A DNA stretch of 59,472 nt from Actinomycetota bacterium (lineage in GTDB: Bacteria > Actinomycetota > CADDZG01 > JAHWKV01 > JAOPZY01), in the NCBI GenBank assembly GCA_025963875.1, contig JAOPZY010000023.1, positions 1 through 59,472 of the forward strand, read 5' to 3'. Of the stretch, positions 48,347 through 57,062 are shown in pieces (the first letter of the stretch is position 1; each line of letters opens with the position of its first letter). The notes under the pieces were generated by a model that worked only from the letters and a program-made list of their open reading frames with translations, did not search any database and had not been told where the DNA came from. The translations under genes were made by a program, and so were the position numbers.

Positions 48347-49420
48347 TCAGGGAGCGGTCAGCGCTTGCACTGCCTCGTGCAGCGTGGACACACCGAGGAT
48401 CTGCATCTTGGAGTGCCGGCCGGCGGCGGCCGCCTTGGCCTCCGCCTCCTGCGACTTGGGGACGAGGAACAGGGTGGCGCTCTGGCGCTCCGCCCCGATC
48501 TCCTTCTGGGCCACGCCCCCGATCTCGCCCACGGTACCCTTCTCGTCCATGGTGCCGGTGTCCGCGATCACCCGGCCACGGGTCAGGTCGTTGGGGCCGA
48601 GCTGGTTGACGATCTCCAGCGCCCACGACAGTCCCGCGGAGGGTCCCTCGATGTTGCCGGCATTGATGCAGACGTCGACGGGCAGCACCAGGTGCGGTTC
48701 CACACTGACGCCGATCATCCGGGCGGAAGCGTTCTGCGGGTTCTGGACGACGCGTACGTCCATGGTCAAGGTCTTCGTCGGGTTGGGACAGGCGGACGCA
48801 CCCGTGGCCCGCACGACCTCCAGCTTCACCGCCTGGCCAACCGCGTGCGTCTGCACGATGGGTCCAAGCTGGTCCGGCAGGGTGATCGGATGCCCGTCGG
48901 CGGAGGTGATGACGTCGCCCGGCTGGAGGTACCCCGGTTGTGCGGCGGGGGTGCCGGGCTGGATCGCGGCGATCAGGGCGCCGTTGCTCGGCAGGTTGGA
49001 TTTCCCGAGCTCGCCGAAGGCTGCCAGGGTCGCGTTGCGCTGGCTCTGATCCATCGCCAGCACCTCCTGCCCGGGCACGTTGGGGTAGGCAGCCTCCGAC
49101 ACCACCTGGGCCGTCGAGTCGAGCCAGGCGGCGATGAGCTGCGGCAGCCGGACGCCGTAGTACACGCCGACCGTCGTCAGATGGATCGAGCCCGCCCGCC
49201 GCTGCACCGGACCGTTGATGCGAATGAGCGAGCCGGCATCCGGGGCCTCGCCCGGAACGAAGACGTCGTAGTGCAGATGGACCGTCAGGGCGATGCCGAC
49301 CAGCACCGAGAGGATCGCCAGCGCGATCGCAACCTTCGGGAGGCGCCGGTGGCGCAACCATGCCGCGCCGCCCCGGCCCGCGCCATTCGGCGGCTCGGGC
49401 GTCGGAGAGGTGCCGGGCAT
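48347..49420 (-). CDS. YlbL-type PDZ-Lon (S16) membrane protease
   Basis: About 357 residues. A cytoplasmic Pro-rich N-terminus is followed by one TM helix (VAIALAILSVLVGIALTVHL), a PDZ domain (GALIAAIQPGTPAAQPGYLQPGDVITSADGHPI) and a Lon-type protease domain with Ser in GNIEGPSAGLSWALEIVNQL (about 260) and Lys in GGVAQKEIGAERQ (about 303). This is the YlbL/Rv3194c family of membrane-anchored Ser-Lys proteases. A GTG about 33 codons upstream could extend the disordered N-terminus. In mycobacteria it is divergent from a DUF2342 gene; here that gene lies 9 kb away. Confidence 0.93.
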   Translation of the reverse strand: MPGTSPTPEPPNGAGRGGAAWLRHRRLPKVAIALAILSVLVGIALTVHLHYDVFVPGEAPDAGSLIRINGPVQRRAGSIHLTTVGVYYGVRLPQLIAAWLDSTAQVVSEAAYPNVPGQEVLAMDQSQRNATLAAFGELGKSNLPSNGALIAAIQPGTPAAQPGYLQPGDVITSADGHPITLPDQLGPIVQTHAVGQAVKLEVVRATGASACPNPTKTLTMDVRVVQNPQNASARMIGVSVEPHLVLPVDVCINAGNIEGPSAGLSWALEIVNQLGPNDLTRGRVIADTGTMDEKGTVGEIGGVAQKEIGAERQSATLFLVPKSQEAEAKAAAAGRHSKMQILGVSTLHEAVQALTAP

Positions 49421-49667
49421 CGTTTCTTGCACGTGTGGTTTTCCCGGCGTGGGTGCCTGATGGTCTCCCGGAGGCTTGCCCTCCGGGACCGCTGGGTCCT
49501 GGTCCAGCAGCGCGCACACCTGCCGATCGCCACCCCAACGGCGGCTTGCACCACGCCGATGTGCGCTCCCCTAGGATAGTTGCTCCCCCTGGGTTTCGTG
49601 ACCTACGAGCTCCCTCAGGGACTCGCGTTCCGGCGGGCCCAGCGGGCTCATTGGCAGGCACGATGTC

Positions 49668-51215
49668 CTAGACCCGCACGCGGCGAGCGAGCCAGACGAC
49701 GCCGGCACCGCCCACCGCGGCGAGGAACAGCACGGAAGCGATCATCTGAACCGAGACGGTCGAGGACGCCGGCTTGCCCGCCGGCCCGCTGGCTGCCCTC
49801 GGGGTCGGGACCCCGGCAGCGGCGAGGGGTGACCCGTCGCCGGTCGATGTCGGCGAGGGAGTGGGGGGTGGCAGCGAGGGAGTCGGGGCCGGCGTCGACG
49901 AGAGCGCCGGGGCCGGCGTGCCGGCCTTCGGCGCGGCCAACTGGGCCGGCTTGGCGACGACCGCCGGGACCGGCCTCACCGCCGGCGCGGCGGGGGGCTG
50001 CGCGGCCACCGGGAGCGAGGCACCGGAGGCGCCGACGGCCGCCGCCGCGTTGAGGCGGGCGCCGGCGGCGACGTGGTCGGCAGAGGAGACGATCCTGCTC
50101 GCGGCGGCCGAGTTGCCGGCACCGGTGGCCATCACCAGCGCCGCCACACCGGCGACGTGCGGGACGGCGAAGGATGTCCCCTCGCTGACCTGGTAGCCGC
50201 CGTGCATCGAGGCGAGGACGACACAGTTGGACGTGTCGCCCGAGGAGCACGCGCCGTTGCCCCCGGGGGCCCAGACGAAGGTGGGGCCACTGCCGGTGTC
50301 CGAATAGGAGGCCACCTCGTCGTGCGGGCCGGTGGCCCCGACGATCAGCACGTTGTTCATGCCCAGGTAGAGGGAGGAGCCGGGCGTGGCCCCCGGATCG
50401 GTGTTGCCGGCCGCCACCACGACAAGGGCGCCGCGCGCCGAGGCGTAGTCGACGGCCGGCTGGAGGGCCTTGTGCAACGAGGACGGGTCATTGACCGGCG
50501 GCGTGAGGCATCCCCCCACGGTGGACGGCGGGCACTCGAGCGTCGGGAACGGACTGCCGAAGGCATCGGGGCCCACCGACAGGTTGACGACCTTCGCCCC
50601 CTGGTCGGCCGCGAACTTGATGCCTTTGGCGATGTCGTCCACCGAGCCCGTGCCGTCGCCGCCGATGGCCTTGATAGCCAGAATCCTTGCGTCGGGAGCC
50701 ACGCCGGCCATCCCCTGGCCATTGTTCGTGGCGGCGGCGATGATGCTGGCCACCCACGTCCCGTGGCCCTGATCGTCTCCGGACGCGTCGGCGGGGCAGG
50801 GGTCCGGCTTGCCGCCGTAGCCCCGGCAGTCGTAGGCGCCCGCCGACTTCGAGGCCGGCAGGTCGGCGATGCCGAACTGCACACCGGTGTCGACGACGGC
50901 AACCGTGATCCCGGCCCCCGTGCTGGTCGTCCACGCCTGGGGCGCCTTGATGACCTTCAACGCCCACTGGCTTGCGAAGTAGCTGTCGTTGGGCGGGTTG
51001 GGGATGACTGCGAAGGCGGGTGCGGCGAGCAGCCCCACTCCGACCGATGCGATCAGGGACCAACGTGCGGTTCTGGCCGGGCCCAGTCGGATACGGACCC
51101 GGATTCTGACTCCAATTCGCGCGCCAAGGTGCGTGCCGATTCGGGGGCGGACGCGCTGCTGCCGGCCCCCGGAGTTCCTGTCGAACGGTGCCCCGATACT
51201 GCCGCGCGCGCTCAA
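49668..51215 (-). CDS. Subtilase (S8) with signal peptide and C-terminal membrane anchor
   Basis: A 515-residue protein. An Arg-rich N-terminus (GARIGVRIRVRIRLG, a short tandem repeat) leads into a signal peptide WSLIASVGVGLLAAPAFA. The protease domain has Asp in ITVAVVDTGVQFG (about 107), His in DDQGHGTWVASI (about 150) and Ser in SEGTSFAVPHVAGVAAL (about 345). A long Pro/Ala/Thr linker and one TM helix (MIASVLFLAAVGGAGVVWLA) with an RRVRV tail complete it. The layout resembles mycosins, but no ESX genes are nearby. The start is a TTG; no ATG or GTG exists before the signal peptide. Confidence 0.9.
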   Translation of the reverse strand: MSARGSIGAPFDRNSGGRQQRVRPRIGTHLGARIGVRIRVRIRLGPARTARWSLIASVGVGLLAAPAFAVIPNPPNDSYFASQWALKVIKAPQAWTTSTGAGITVAVVDTGVQFGIADLPASKSAGAYDCRGYGGKPDPCPADASGDDQGHGTWVASIIAAATNNGQGMAGVAPDARILAIKAIGGDGTGSVDDIAKGIKFAADQGAKVVNLSVGPDAFGSPFPTLECPPSTVGGCLTPPVNDPSSLHKALQPAVDYASARGALVVVAAGNTDPGATPGSSLYLGMNNVLIVGATGPHDEVASYSDTGSGPTFVWAPGGNGACSSGDTSNCVVLASMHGGYQVSEGTSFAVPHVAGVAALVMATGAGNSAAASRIVSSADHVAAGARLNAAAAVGASGASLPVAAQPPAAPAVRPVPAVVAKPAQLAAPKAGTPAPALSSTPAPTPSLPPPTPSPTSTGDGSPLAAAGVPTPRAASGPAGKPASSTVSVQMIASVLFLAAVGGAGVVWLARRVRV

Positions 51216-51353
51216 AAGCTAGTGACCTACCTCTCCCGGGGGATGGCTCTCGTCGTTATCTTCGGCCAAACGGAGCGCATGCTCGCTAGTCCTTGTCCCC
51301 AGGAAAACTATCTAGTCCCGGCTGGTCACCACGGGGTTTTGGAGGCCGAACGA

Positions 51354-52364
51354 CTACTTTGAGGAGGACGAGACGAAGAGGTCTTTGACCTCGTTGAAGG
51401 AGGCTACGCATTTCCCAGCGCCGAGCACGACGCATTCGAGGGGCCGCGACGCCACGTGCACCGGCACGTCGCACTCCTGCGCCAGGCGGGCCTCGAGGCC
51501 CCGGAGCAGCCCGCCGCCGCCGGTGAGCGCGATGCCGTGGGAGAGGATGTCCTGCGCAAGCTCGGGTGGGGTCGCCGACAGGGCGGCGACCACGGCGTCG
51601 ACGATCTGCCGTACCGGGTCCTCGATCGCCTCCCGGATCTCCTCGGACGTGATGTGGACGATCTTGGGCAGGCCCGCGGCGAGGTCCCGGCCCTTGATCT
51701 CGGCCTTCTCCTCCTCCGCCAGTGGGAACGCCGAGCCGATCGCGATCTTGATCTGCTCGGCGGTGCGCTCCCCGACGACGATGGCGTACTCCTTGCGGAT
51801 GTGGCGGGCGACCGCCTCATCGATGTCAAACCCGCCGATCCGGATCCCCTTGTTCACGACCACACCGCCCATGGACAGCACGGCGACCTCCGACGTGCCA
51901 CCGCCGATGTCGACGACCAGGTTGCCGATCGGCTCACTGATGGGCAGCCCCGCCCCGATAGCGGCAGCGACCGGCTCCTCGATGAGGTAGGCCTCCCGGG
52001 CACCGGCGGCCATGGTGGCCTCCTGCACCGCTCGGCGTTCCACCTCGGTGATGGCCGACGGCACGCAGATGAGCACGCGAGGCCGGGGCACCCGCTTGCG
52101 GACGCCCACCCGCTCCAGGATGAGGCGGATGTAGCGCTCGGTGACCTCGAAGTCGGTGATGGCGCCCCGGCGCAGCGGCCGCTCGGCCACGATGTAGCCA
52201 GGAGTCCGGCCGATCATCCGGTAGGCCTCCTGGCCCATGGCCAGCACCTGTCCGTTCTCGCGGTTGAGGGCGATGACCGTCGGCTCGTTCAGGACGATCC
52301 CTCGCCCGGTGACGAAGACGAGGGTGTTGGCCGTGCCGAGGTCGATGGCGAGATCCCTGCCCAT
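51354..52364 (-). CDS. mreB: MreB actin-like cell-shape protein
   Basis: A 336-residue actin-fold ATPase. Phosphate-1 is in DLAIDLGTANTLVFV, phosphate-2 in NLVVDIGGGTSEVAVLS, and the adenosine region in GIALTGGGGLLRGLEARL. Additional family blocks are EPTVIALNRENGQVLAMG and LICVPSAITEVERRAVQEA. MreB guides peptidoglycan synthesis along the side wall. It stands alone here, without mreC, mreD or rodA. The next gene downstream is the membrane subtilase. Confidence 0.96.
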   Translation of the reverse strand: MGRDLAIDLGTANTLVFVTGRGIVLNEPTVIALNRENGQVLAMGQEAYRMIGRTPGYIVAERPLRRGAITDFEVTERYIRLILERVGVRKRVPRPRVLICVPSAITEVERRAVQEATMAAGAREAYLIEEPVAAAIGAGLPISEPIGNLVVDIGGGTSEVAVLSMGGVVVNKGIRIGGFDIDEAVARHIRKEYAIVVGERTAEQIKIAIGSAFPLAEEEKAEIKGRDLAAGLPKIVHITSEEIREAIEDPVRQIVDAVVAALSATPPELAQDILSHGIALTGGGGLLRGLEARLAQECDVPVHVASRPLECVVLGAGKCVASFNEVKDLFVSSSSK

Positions 52365-52699
52365 CAGCGTTCGCTTTCCTCGGCGAGAGTTGTGGGACCA
52401 GCAGCGGGCGCAGCGAACACGAGGTAGAGCACCGACCCGTGTTCCTTTCTTGAAGTACGGCTCTGGAATTACGGCAGTTACGGCCCCCGAATTCGGCGTC
52501 GAGCTTCGATGTCCCAGCTTCCGGGACACTGCGTCGTGCACCGAAGCCAGGAGTATATCGGTTTGGGCAGTTGGCCCGTCCGGGAGTTTGTCCAGTCGTC
52601 GCCCACTCCTCCGGAGTGTCCGACGACCCAGGGGGGATTCGCAGCTCATCCGGCTCCGCTGCGCTCCGCCGGGCTGCTACTCCCCCCTGGACCCCCCTC
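52365..52699. promoter_or_regulatory. Upstream region of mreB
   Basis: This 335-bp stretch contains no supported gene. TACGGC occurs three times within 52456-52485 with 14- and 9-bp spacing, a possible regulator site. The right half is GC-rich and follows the LysR gene stop. No convincing -10/-35 pair could be fixed by eye. Confidence 0.3.
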
Positions 52700-53602
52700 C
52701 TAGGCGCAAGCAGGGGTCTCCTGGCTCGGCACCCAGCCGGCGAAGCTGGCCGCGGGTGGAGGCAGGAGGCGATCCTTCTCGACCACCAGGTACAGCGAGC
52801 GGGTCAGCGTCAGGCCGGCAATCCGCACCGCCACCGGCCCTTCCGGCCCCCGGCCCCGAAGGGCCAGACAGGAAACGAACCCGATGCCGTAGCCATTGCC
52901 GGCCGCGGAGACGATCGCGGCGGTATTCGAGAGCACCATGACCGAGCGGTAGGGGGGCACCTCCAGGCCGTGTTCGGCCAGCAGGGCCAGGAAGCTGAGG
53001 TGGGTGCCCGATCCGCTCTCCCGGGTGAGAAATGGCTGTCCCGCCAGTTCGGAGAGCTCGACGGACGTCCGGGAGGCGAACGGGTGCAGCGGGGGGACCG
53101 CGAGCACGATCTCGTCGGTGGCGATGGGGCGGTGCACGAGGTCCCGACCCGGGAGCTTGACGCCGGAGAACCCGACGTCGGCGTTCCTCGATCGGAGCTG
53201 GGCGACCACTTCGGTCGAATCGGCGATCTGGATCCGCGGTGAGACCCGTGGGTGGCTCGTGGTGAACGCGCTCACCAGGCCCGGGACCAGGAACTCACCC
53301 GGCGTCGTGCTGGCGACGATGCGCAGCTCGCCGGCGAGACGGCTCGGCTGCTCAGCGAGGTCGGCCAGGAGCCGAACGTGGCCCCCGACGACCTCTTCGG
53401 CGTAGGACCGCACCCGTTCCCCTGCCGGCGAGAGCTCGACGCGTCCACGGCGGCGGGTGAGGAGTGTGACGCCCAACTCCCGTTCCAGTTTCTGGATGTG
53501 ACGGCTCACCGCAGGCTGGCTGAGGTGGAGCTCGGCGGCGGCACGGGTGAAGCTGCCGCAGCGGGCGAGGAGCAGGAAGGTTTGGAGCTGGTCAAGGTTC
53601 AA
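52700..53602 (-). CDS. LysR-family transcriptional regulator
   Basis: A 300-residue protein. The N-terminal winged helix is LDQLQTFLLLARCGSFTRAAAELHLSQPAVSRHIQKLERELGVTLLTRR. The effector domain (about 90-295) contains GELRIVASTTPGEFLVPGLVSAF and FLTRESGSGTHLSFLALL, most like the CysB/CbbR branch, with TRESGSGT forming a likely anion-binding pocket. It starts with TTG and diverges from the TusA-like/di-iron operon across a 122-bp spacer containing a LysR-type box, so it should regulate that operon. Confidence 0.93.
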   Translation of the reverse strand: MNLDQLQTFLLLARCGSFTRAAAELHLSQPAVSRHIQKLERELGVTLLTRRRGRVELSPAGERVRSYAEEVVGGHVRLLADLAEQPSRLAGELRIVASTTPGEFLVPGLVSAFTTSHPRVSPRIQIADSTEVVAQLRSRNADVGFSGVKLPGRDLVHRPIATDEIVLAVPPLHPFASRTSVELSELAGQPFLTRESGSGTHLSFLALLAEHGLEVPPYRSVMVLSNTAAIVSAAGNGYGIGFVSCLALRGRGPEGPVAVRIAGLTLTRSLYLVVEKDRLLPPPAASFAGWVPSQETPACA

Positions 53603-53615
53603 GGTCGTCTCGTTC

Positions 53616-53634
53616 TATAGCAGATCCATCTATA
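53616..53634. promoter_or_regulatory. LysR-type box
   Basis: TATAG (53616-53620) and CTATA (53630-53634) form a perfect dyad around 9 bp, containing the T-N11-A core of LysR operators. It lies 13 bp before the lysR start, in the divergent spacer, the usual place for autoregulation and activation of the facing operon. A TATGCT -10-like element for the operon is at 53674-53679. Confidence 0.6.
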
Positions 53635-53724
53635 ACAATTCGGTATCCCGCCTACTTAGGTATTGCATTCAGGTATGCTCCGCGGCTTGGACGTTGTTCG
53701 CTAAGAGGGGGCCAAGGGACGCAA

Positions 53725-54993
53725 TTGGGCGATTTTGACCTGGTCGGGATCACACCCGCCGCAACCGTGCAAGCCACAGGAATGGATACGGGCCCCGTCC
53801 TGCTGATGATCAGGAACGCGGTGGCCGGGATCGGCGAGGGCGACGTCCTCGAGGTGACCGGGGGCGACGACGGGCTTGCCGACGACATCGGCGGCTGGTG
53901 CCGCCTCAACGGCTGCGAGGTCGTCGCCAGTCTCGACGGCGGGGTCGACCGGACCTGGCTGCTGCGGAAAGGACCCACCGCCCCGGCCTGGGAGCAACCG
54001 GATTGGGGGATATCGCTGCCCCGCCGCGACGGCCGGCGCATCGACCTGCGGGACTGGTTCGAAGGCCGCGCCGGCGACGTACCCGACGTGGCGCCCACCT
54101 ACTACGGCTTCGTCCCGAGGGGCGCGGTGGCCGAGCCGGGCATGCCTGCGTACCCCTTCACGCTCAACACTAAGGCCGACGTCTGGGCGGACAACATCGC
54201 CGGCCTCTACGAGCAGGCGAAATCCCAGCAGTGGAACGCCTCGGAGGACATCCCGTGGGATCGCCTCGAGCCACTCCCCGAGCCCGTGGAGCGGGCGGTG
54301 TGCCAGATCATGACGTTCCTGGCGGAGAACGAGTACGCCGCCCTCTACATCCCCGCCAAGTTCCTGCCCCGCATCAACGCCCGCTTCGTCGAGCCGGTGC
54401 TGTTCCTCGCCACGATCATCAACGACGAGGCCCGGCATATCGAGGTCTTCACCAAGCGGGCACTCGCCAACGGCGGCGGCCTCCAGTATTCGGCGGCGAT
54501 GACCGAATGGTCGCTGCAGAGCCTCCTGCTCCAGGAGGACTACTTCAAGTCGAGCTTCCTGCTCCACGTGCTGGGCGAGGGGACGTTCCTCGACCTCCTG
54601 GCCTTCATCGAGCACCACGCCCCCGACCCGGTGACCGCCGAGATCGTCCGGCGTGCCCGCCTCGACGAGGGCCGCCACGTCGCCTACGGGATCGCCCATG
54701 TCCGCCAGCAGCTGCGCCACGACCCCACCCGGGTCGAGGAGCTGGTGGCCTCCGCCGAGGAGCGTTCGGCCGTGCTGCAGGCGACGACGGGCGTGAACCC
54801 CCCCGTGCTCGAGGCCCTGACGATCCTCGGCGGCGGCGGATCGTCGCCCGAGCAGCGCCGCCGGGGTGGCGGGGCGGTCCGGGACCTCCACCGCTCGATG
54901 GACGATTACCGCATCCGCCGCATGCTGCAGGTCGGCCTCGACCTCCCCACCGCCCAGAAGATCTCGCAGCTCCACACTCCGAACTTCATGTAA
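53725..54993 (+). CDS. TusA-like domain fused to ferritin-like di-iron protein
   Basis: A 422-residue fusion. Residues 1-85 resemble TusA/SirA (PVLLMIRNAVAGIGEGDVLEVTGGDDGLADDIGGWCRLNGCEVV, then LLRKG), but the catalytic CPxP is replaced: the position reads GMDTGPVLL. Residues about 120-400 are a helical di-iron protein. The likely ligand motifs are AENEYAALYIPAKF (about 200), NDEARHIEVF (about 234), GEGTFLDLLAF (about 282) and LDEGRHVAYG (about 313), with two E-x-x-H motifs. Such proteins activate O2 or carry out oxygenation or oxidation. A TTG start follows an AAGGGA site. It heads an operon with the acyl-CoA-dehydrogenase-like and binding-protein genes. Confidence 0.82.
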   Translation: MGDFDLVGITPAATVQATGMDTGPVLLMIRNAVAGIGEGDVLEVTGGDDGLADDIGGWCRLNGCEVVASLDGGVDRTWLLRKGPTAPAWEQPDWGISLPRRDGRRIDLRDWFEGRAGDVPDVAPTYYGFVPRGAVAEPGMPAYPFTLNTKADVWADNIAGLYEQAKSQQWNASEDIPWDRLEPLPEPVERAVCQIMTFLAENEYAALYIPAKFLPRINARFVEPVLFLATIINDEARHIEVFTKRALANGGGLQYSAAMTEWSLQSLLLQEDYFKSSFLLHVLGEGTFLDLLAFIEHHAPDPVTAEIVRRARLDEGRHVAYGIAHVRQQLRHDPTRVEELVASAEERSAVLQATTGVNPPVLEALTILGGGGSSPEQRRRGGGAVRDLHRSMDDYRIRRMLQVGLDLPTAQKISQLHTPNFM

Positions 54994-55065
54994 CCCAACC
55001 TTCATTGCAGCAGTGCTGCCGGTCGGCAGAGCCCAGTCCCCGCATACTTGAAAGGAGAACCACCA

Positions 55066-56205
55066 GTGCCACTCACCGACGACGCACGCAAGGCCATCGC
55101 CGACCAGGCGTGGGCAGTCGCAGAGAAGATGAAGCCGAGCGCTGCCTCCCTCGACGCCAACCGCACCTACCCGGACGACCACCTCGACGCGCTGGCCGGG
55201 GCGGGCCTGATGGGCCTGCTCGTCTCGCGGGAGCACGGCGGCCTGGGTGGCGACCTCACCAGCCTGGCCCTCGTGTGCGAGGCGGTCGGGTGGGCGAACG
55301 GCTCCACCGGGCTTGTCTACCTCATGCACCTGTGCGGGACGGCCACGATCGGGGCGAAGGCAACCCCCGAGCAGGCCCAGGAGTGGCTCGTCCCCGCAGC
55401 CACCGGCGACACGCTGGCGACCCTCGCCTTCAGCGAACGCGCCAGCGGTGCCCACTTCTACATGCCGGAGATCAAGGCCGAGAAGTCCAACGGCGGCTAC
55501 GTCCTCAACGGCAGGAAGAGCTTCGTCACCAGCGGCGGCTACGCCGACCTGTACCCGGTGCTCGTCAACGCCTCGGGCGGCGAGGGGCTCGACGTGCTTG
55601 TCGTCCACGGTGCCGACAAGGGCGCATCCTTCACCGGCGCCTGGGAGGGCATCGGCATGACCGGCAACTCCTCCATCGAGATGGGGCTCGACGGCGTCGA
55701 ACTCCCCGCCGACCGGCTCGTGGGGGCCGAGGGCGACGGCCAGGAGCTGGTCTTCAACGTCGTTGCCCCCACGTTCCTGATTGGCCTCGCCGCCGTCAAC
55801 GTCGGCATCGCCCAGGCCGCGCTCGACGACACGATCGAGCACGTCAAGACCCGCCGCAACGCCGGCGGGATCCTCGCCGAGCTGCCGACGGTCCAGACCG
55901 AGATCGCCGAGATGACCATCGCCGTCGAAGAGGCCCGCGCGCTGGTCATCACGGCGGCCAGGGCCGCCGACGCCGGCGACCCCGCCGCCCTGCCGCTCGT
56001 GATGCAGTCGAAGATCGGCGCCACCGAGGCCGCCATCGATGTCACGGGCAGGGCCATGGAGGCCTGCGGAGGCCTGGCCTACTCGAAGCGCCTCGACATC
56101 GAGCGCTACTGGCGGGACGGCCGGGCCGGCTCGGTCATGGCCCCCACGAACGAGGTCCTGAAGCAGTGGGTCGGCAAGCTGCAAACCGGCCTGCCGCTGT
56201 TCTAG
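55066..56205 (+). CDS. Acyl-CoA-dehydrogenase-fold flavoprotein, catalytic Glu absent
   Basis: A 379-residue protein of the acyl-CoA dehydrogenase superfamily: helical N-domain (DDHLDALAGAGLMGLLVSREHGGLGGD), beta-domain FAD region (LATLAFSERASGAHF, VLNGRKSFVTSGGYADLY) and C-terminal bundle (QSKIGATEAAIDVTGRAMEACGG). The segment that normally holds the catalytic base (IYEGT) reads SVMAPTNEVL, with Ala in place of Glu (about 357). This recalls ACAD-fold monooxygenases and other non-dehydrogenase members, so true beta-oxidation activity is unlikely. GTG start with a strong AAAGGAG site; 72 bp after the di-iron gene. Confidence 0.88.
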   Translation: MPLTDDARKAIADQAWAVAEKMKPSAASLDANRTYPDDHLDALAGAGLMGLLVSREHGGLGGDLTSLALVCEAVGWANGSTGLVYLMHLCGTATIGAKATPEQAQEWLVPAATGDTLATLAFSERASGAHFYMPEIKAEKSNGGYVLNGRKSFVTSGGYADLYPVLVNASGGEGLDVLVVHGADKGASFTGAWEGIGMTGNSSIEMGLDGVELPADRLVGAEGDGQELVFNVVAPTFLIGLAAVNVGIAQAALDDTIEHVKTRRNAGGILAELPTVQTEIAEMTIAVEEARALVITAARAADAGDPAALPLVMQSKIGATEAAIDVTGRAMEACGGLAYSKRLDIERYWRDGRAGSVMAPTNEVLKQWVGKLQTGLPLF

Positions 56206-56212
56206 TGCCCCG

Positions 56213-57016
56213 ATGACAACTGACCGCCTCCTCGTCATCGGCGCCGTCGCGTACGACCCGAAGGTCGTGCCGATCTGGGAGTCCATGCGCGACTACTTCC
56301 GGGATGCCGGAGTGCCGATCGACTACGTGCTCTTCTCCAACTACGAAGCGCAGGTCGATGCCCTCTTCGCCCGGAGCATCGACCTGGCCTGGAACACCAA
56401 CGTGGCGTACGTGAAGTCCGAGCAGCGCTCCGGCGGGATGTGCCAGGTGCTCGGCATGCGCAACACCGACGTGGGATTCACCACCCGCATCGTCGGCCGG
56501 GGAGAGCGTCTGGGTGGGCTCGGTGAGCTGAAGGGCAAGCGGCTCGCCCTCGGCAGCGCCGACTCCGCCCAGGCGGCCATCCTCCCGCTGCAGTGGCTGC
56601 GGCAGGCTGGCCTCGAGCCCGGCGGGGACGTCGAGCTGCTCCGTTTCGACCTCGACGTCGGCAAGCACGGCGACACGGGCACGAGCGAGCTCGAGGTCCT
56701 GCGAGCCCTCCACGAGGGTTACGCCGACTACGGCGCCGTCGGGGACCCCACCTGGATCCGCGAGCTCGAGGCGGGCCACGTCAACAGCTCGCTGGTGAAG
56801 TCGCTGTGGACCTCGCCGCCATACTGCCATTGCAACTTCACGGCGCTGCCGGACTTCGACCCCGCGTGGGCAGCCCGCTGGAGCAACGCCTTGCTGGCGA
56901 TGAGCTACAACGATCCCAAGTGGCGCCGCCTGATGGACCTGGAGGGCCTGACCGCCTGGGTGCCGGGCCGCAAGGCGGGCTACGAGGAACTGACCTTCGC
57001 GCTGAGCCTGACGTGA
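56213..57016 (+). CDS. PhnD-like substrate-binding-fold protein without signal peptide
   Basis: A 267-residue protein with the type 2 periplasmic-binding fold: LLVIGAVAYDPKVVPIWESMRDYF, NYEAQVDALFARSIDLAWNTNVAYV, then LKGKRLALGSADSAQAAILPLQWL and HEGYADYGAVGDPTWI. The closest pattern is the phosphonate-binding PhnD family. It begins MTTDRLLVIG with no signal sequence or lipobox, and no ABC permease or ATPase is nearby, so it should be cytosolic. Cytosolic members of this fold can be enzymes (MqnA/MqnD, THI5-like) or ligand carriers. It starts 7 bp after the flavoprotein gene. Confidence 0.85.
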   Translation: MTTDRLLVIGAVAYDPKVVPIWESMRDYFRDAGVPIDYVLFSNYEAQVDALFARSIDLAWNTNVAYVKSEQRSGGMCQVLGMRNTDVGFTTRIVGRGERLGGLGELKGKRLALGSADSAQAAILPLQWLRQAGLEPGGDVELLRFDLDVGKHGDTGTSELEVLRALHEGYADYGAVGDPTWIRELEAGHVNSSLVKSLWTSPPYCHCNFTALPDFDPAWAARWSNALLAMSYNDPKWRRLMDLEGLTAWVPGRKAGYEELTFALSLT

Positions 57017-57017
57017 T

Positions 57018-57047
57018 CCCGCCCCGGCCCGCTCGGGCCGGGGCGGG
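57018..57047. terminator. Bidirectional hairpin between convergent genes
   Basis: Perfect 13-bp arms CCCGCCCCGGCCC (57018-57030) and GGGCCGGGGCGGG (57035-57047) with a GCTC loop fill most of the 46-bp spacer between the operon end and the facing gene. There is no T tract, so strength as an intrinsic terminator is uncertain. Confidence 0.75.
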
Positions 57048-57062
57048 AACTCGCCTTGCAGC

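Noticed and set aside
49668..51215. A type VII (ESX) secretion locus suggested by the mycosin-like subtilase
   Set aside because: No EccB/C/D, EsxA/B or WXG100 gene is in the window; the membrane-anchored subtilase alone is not enough.
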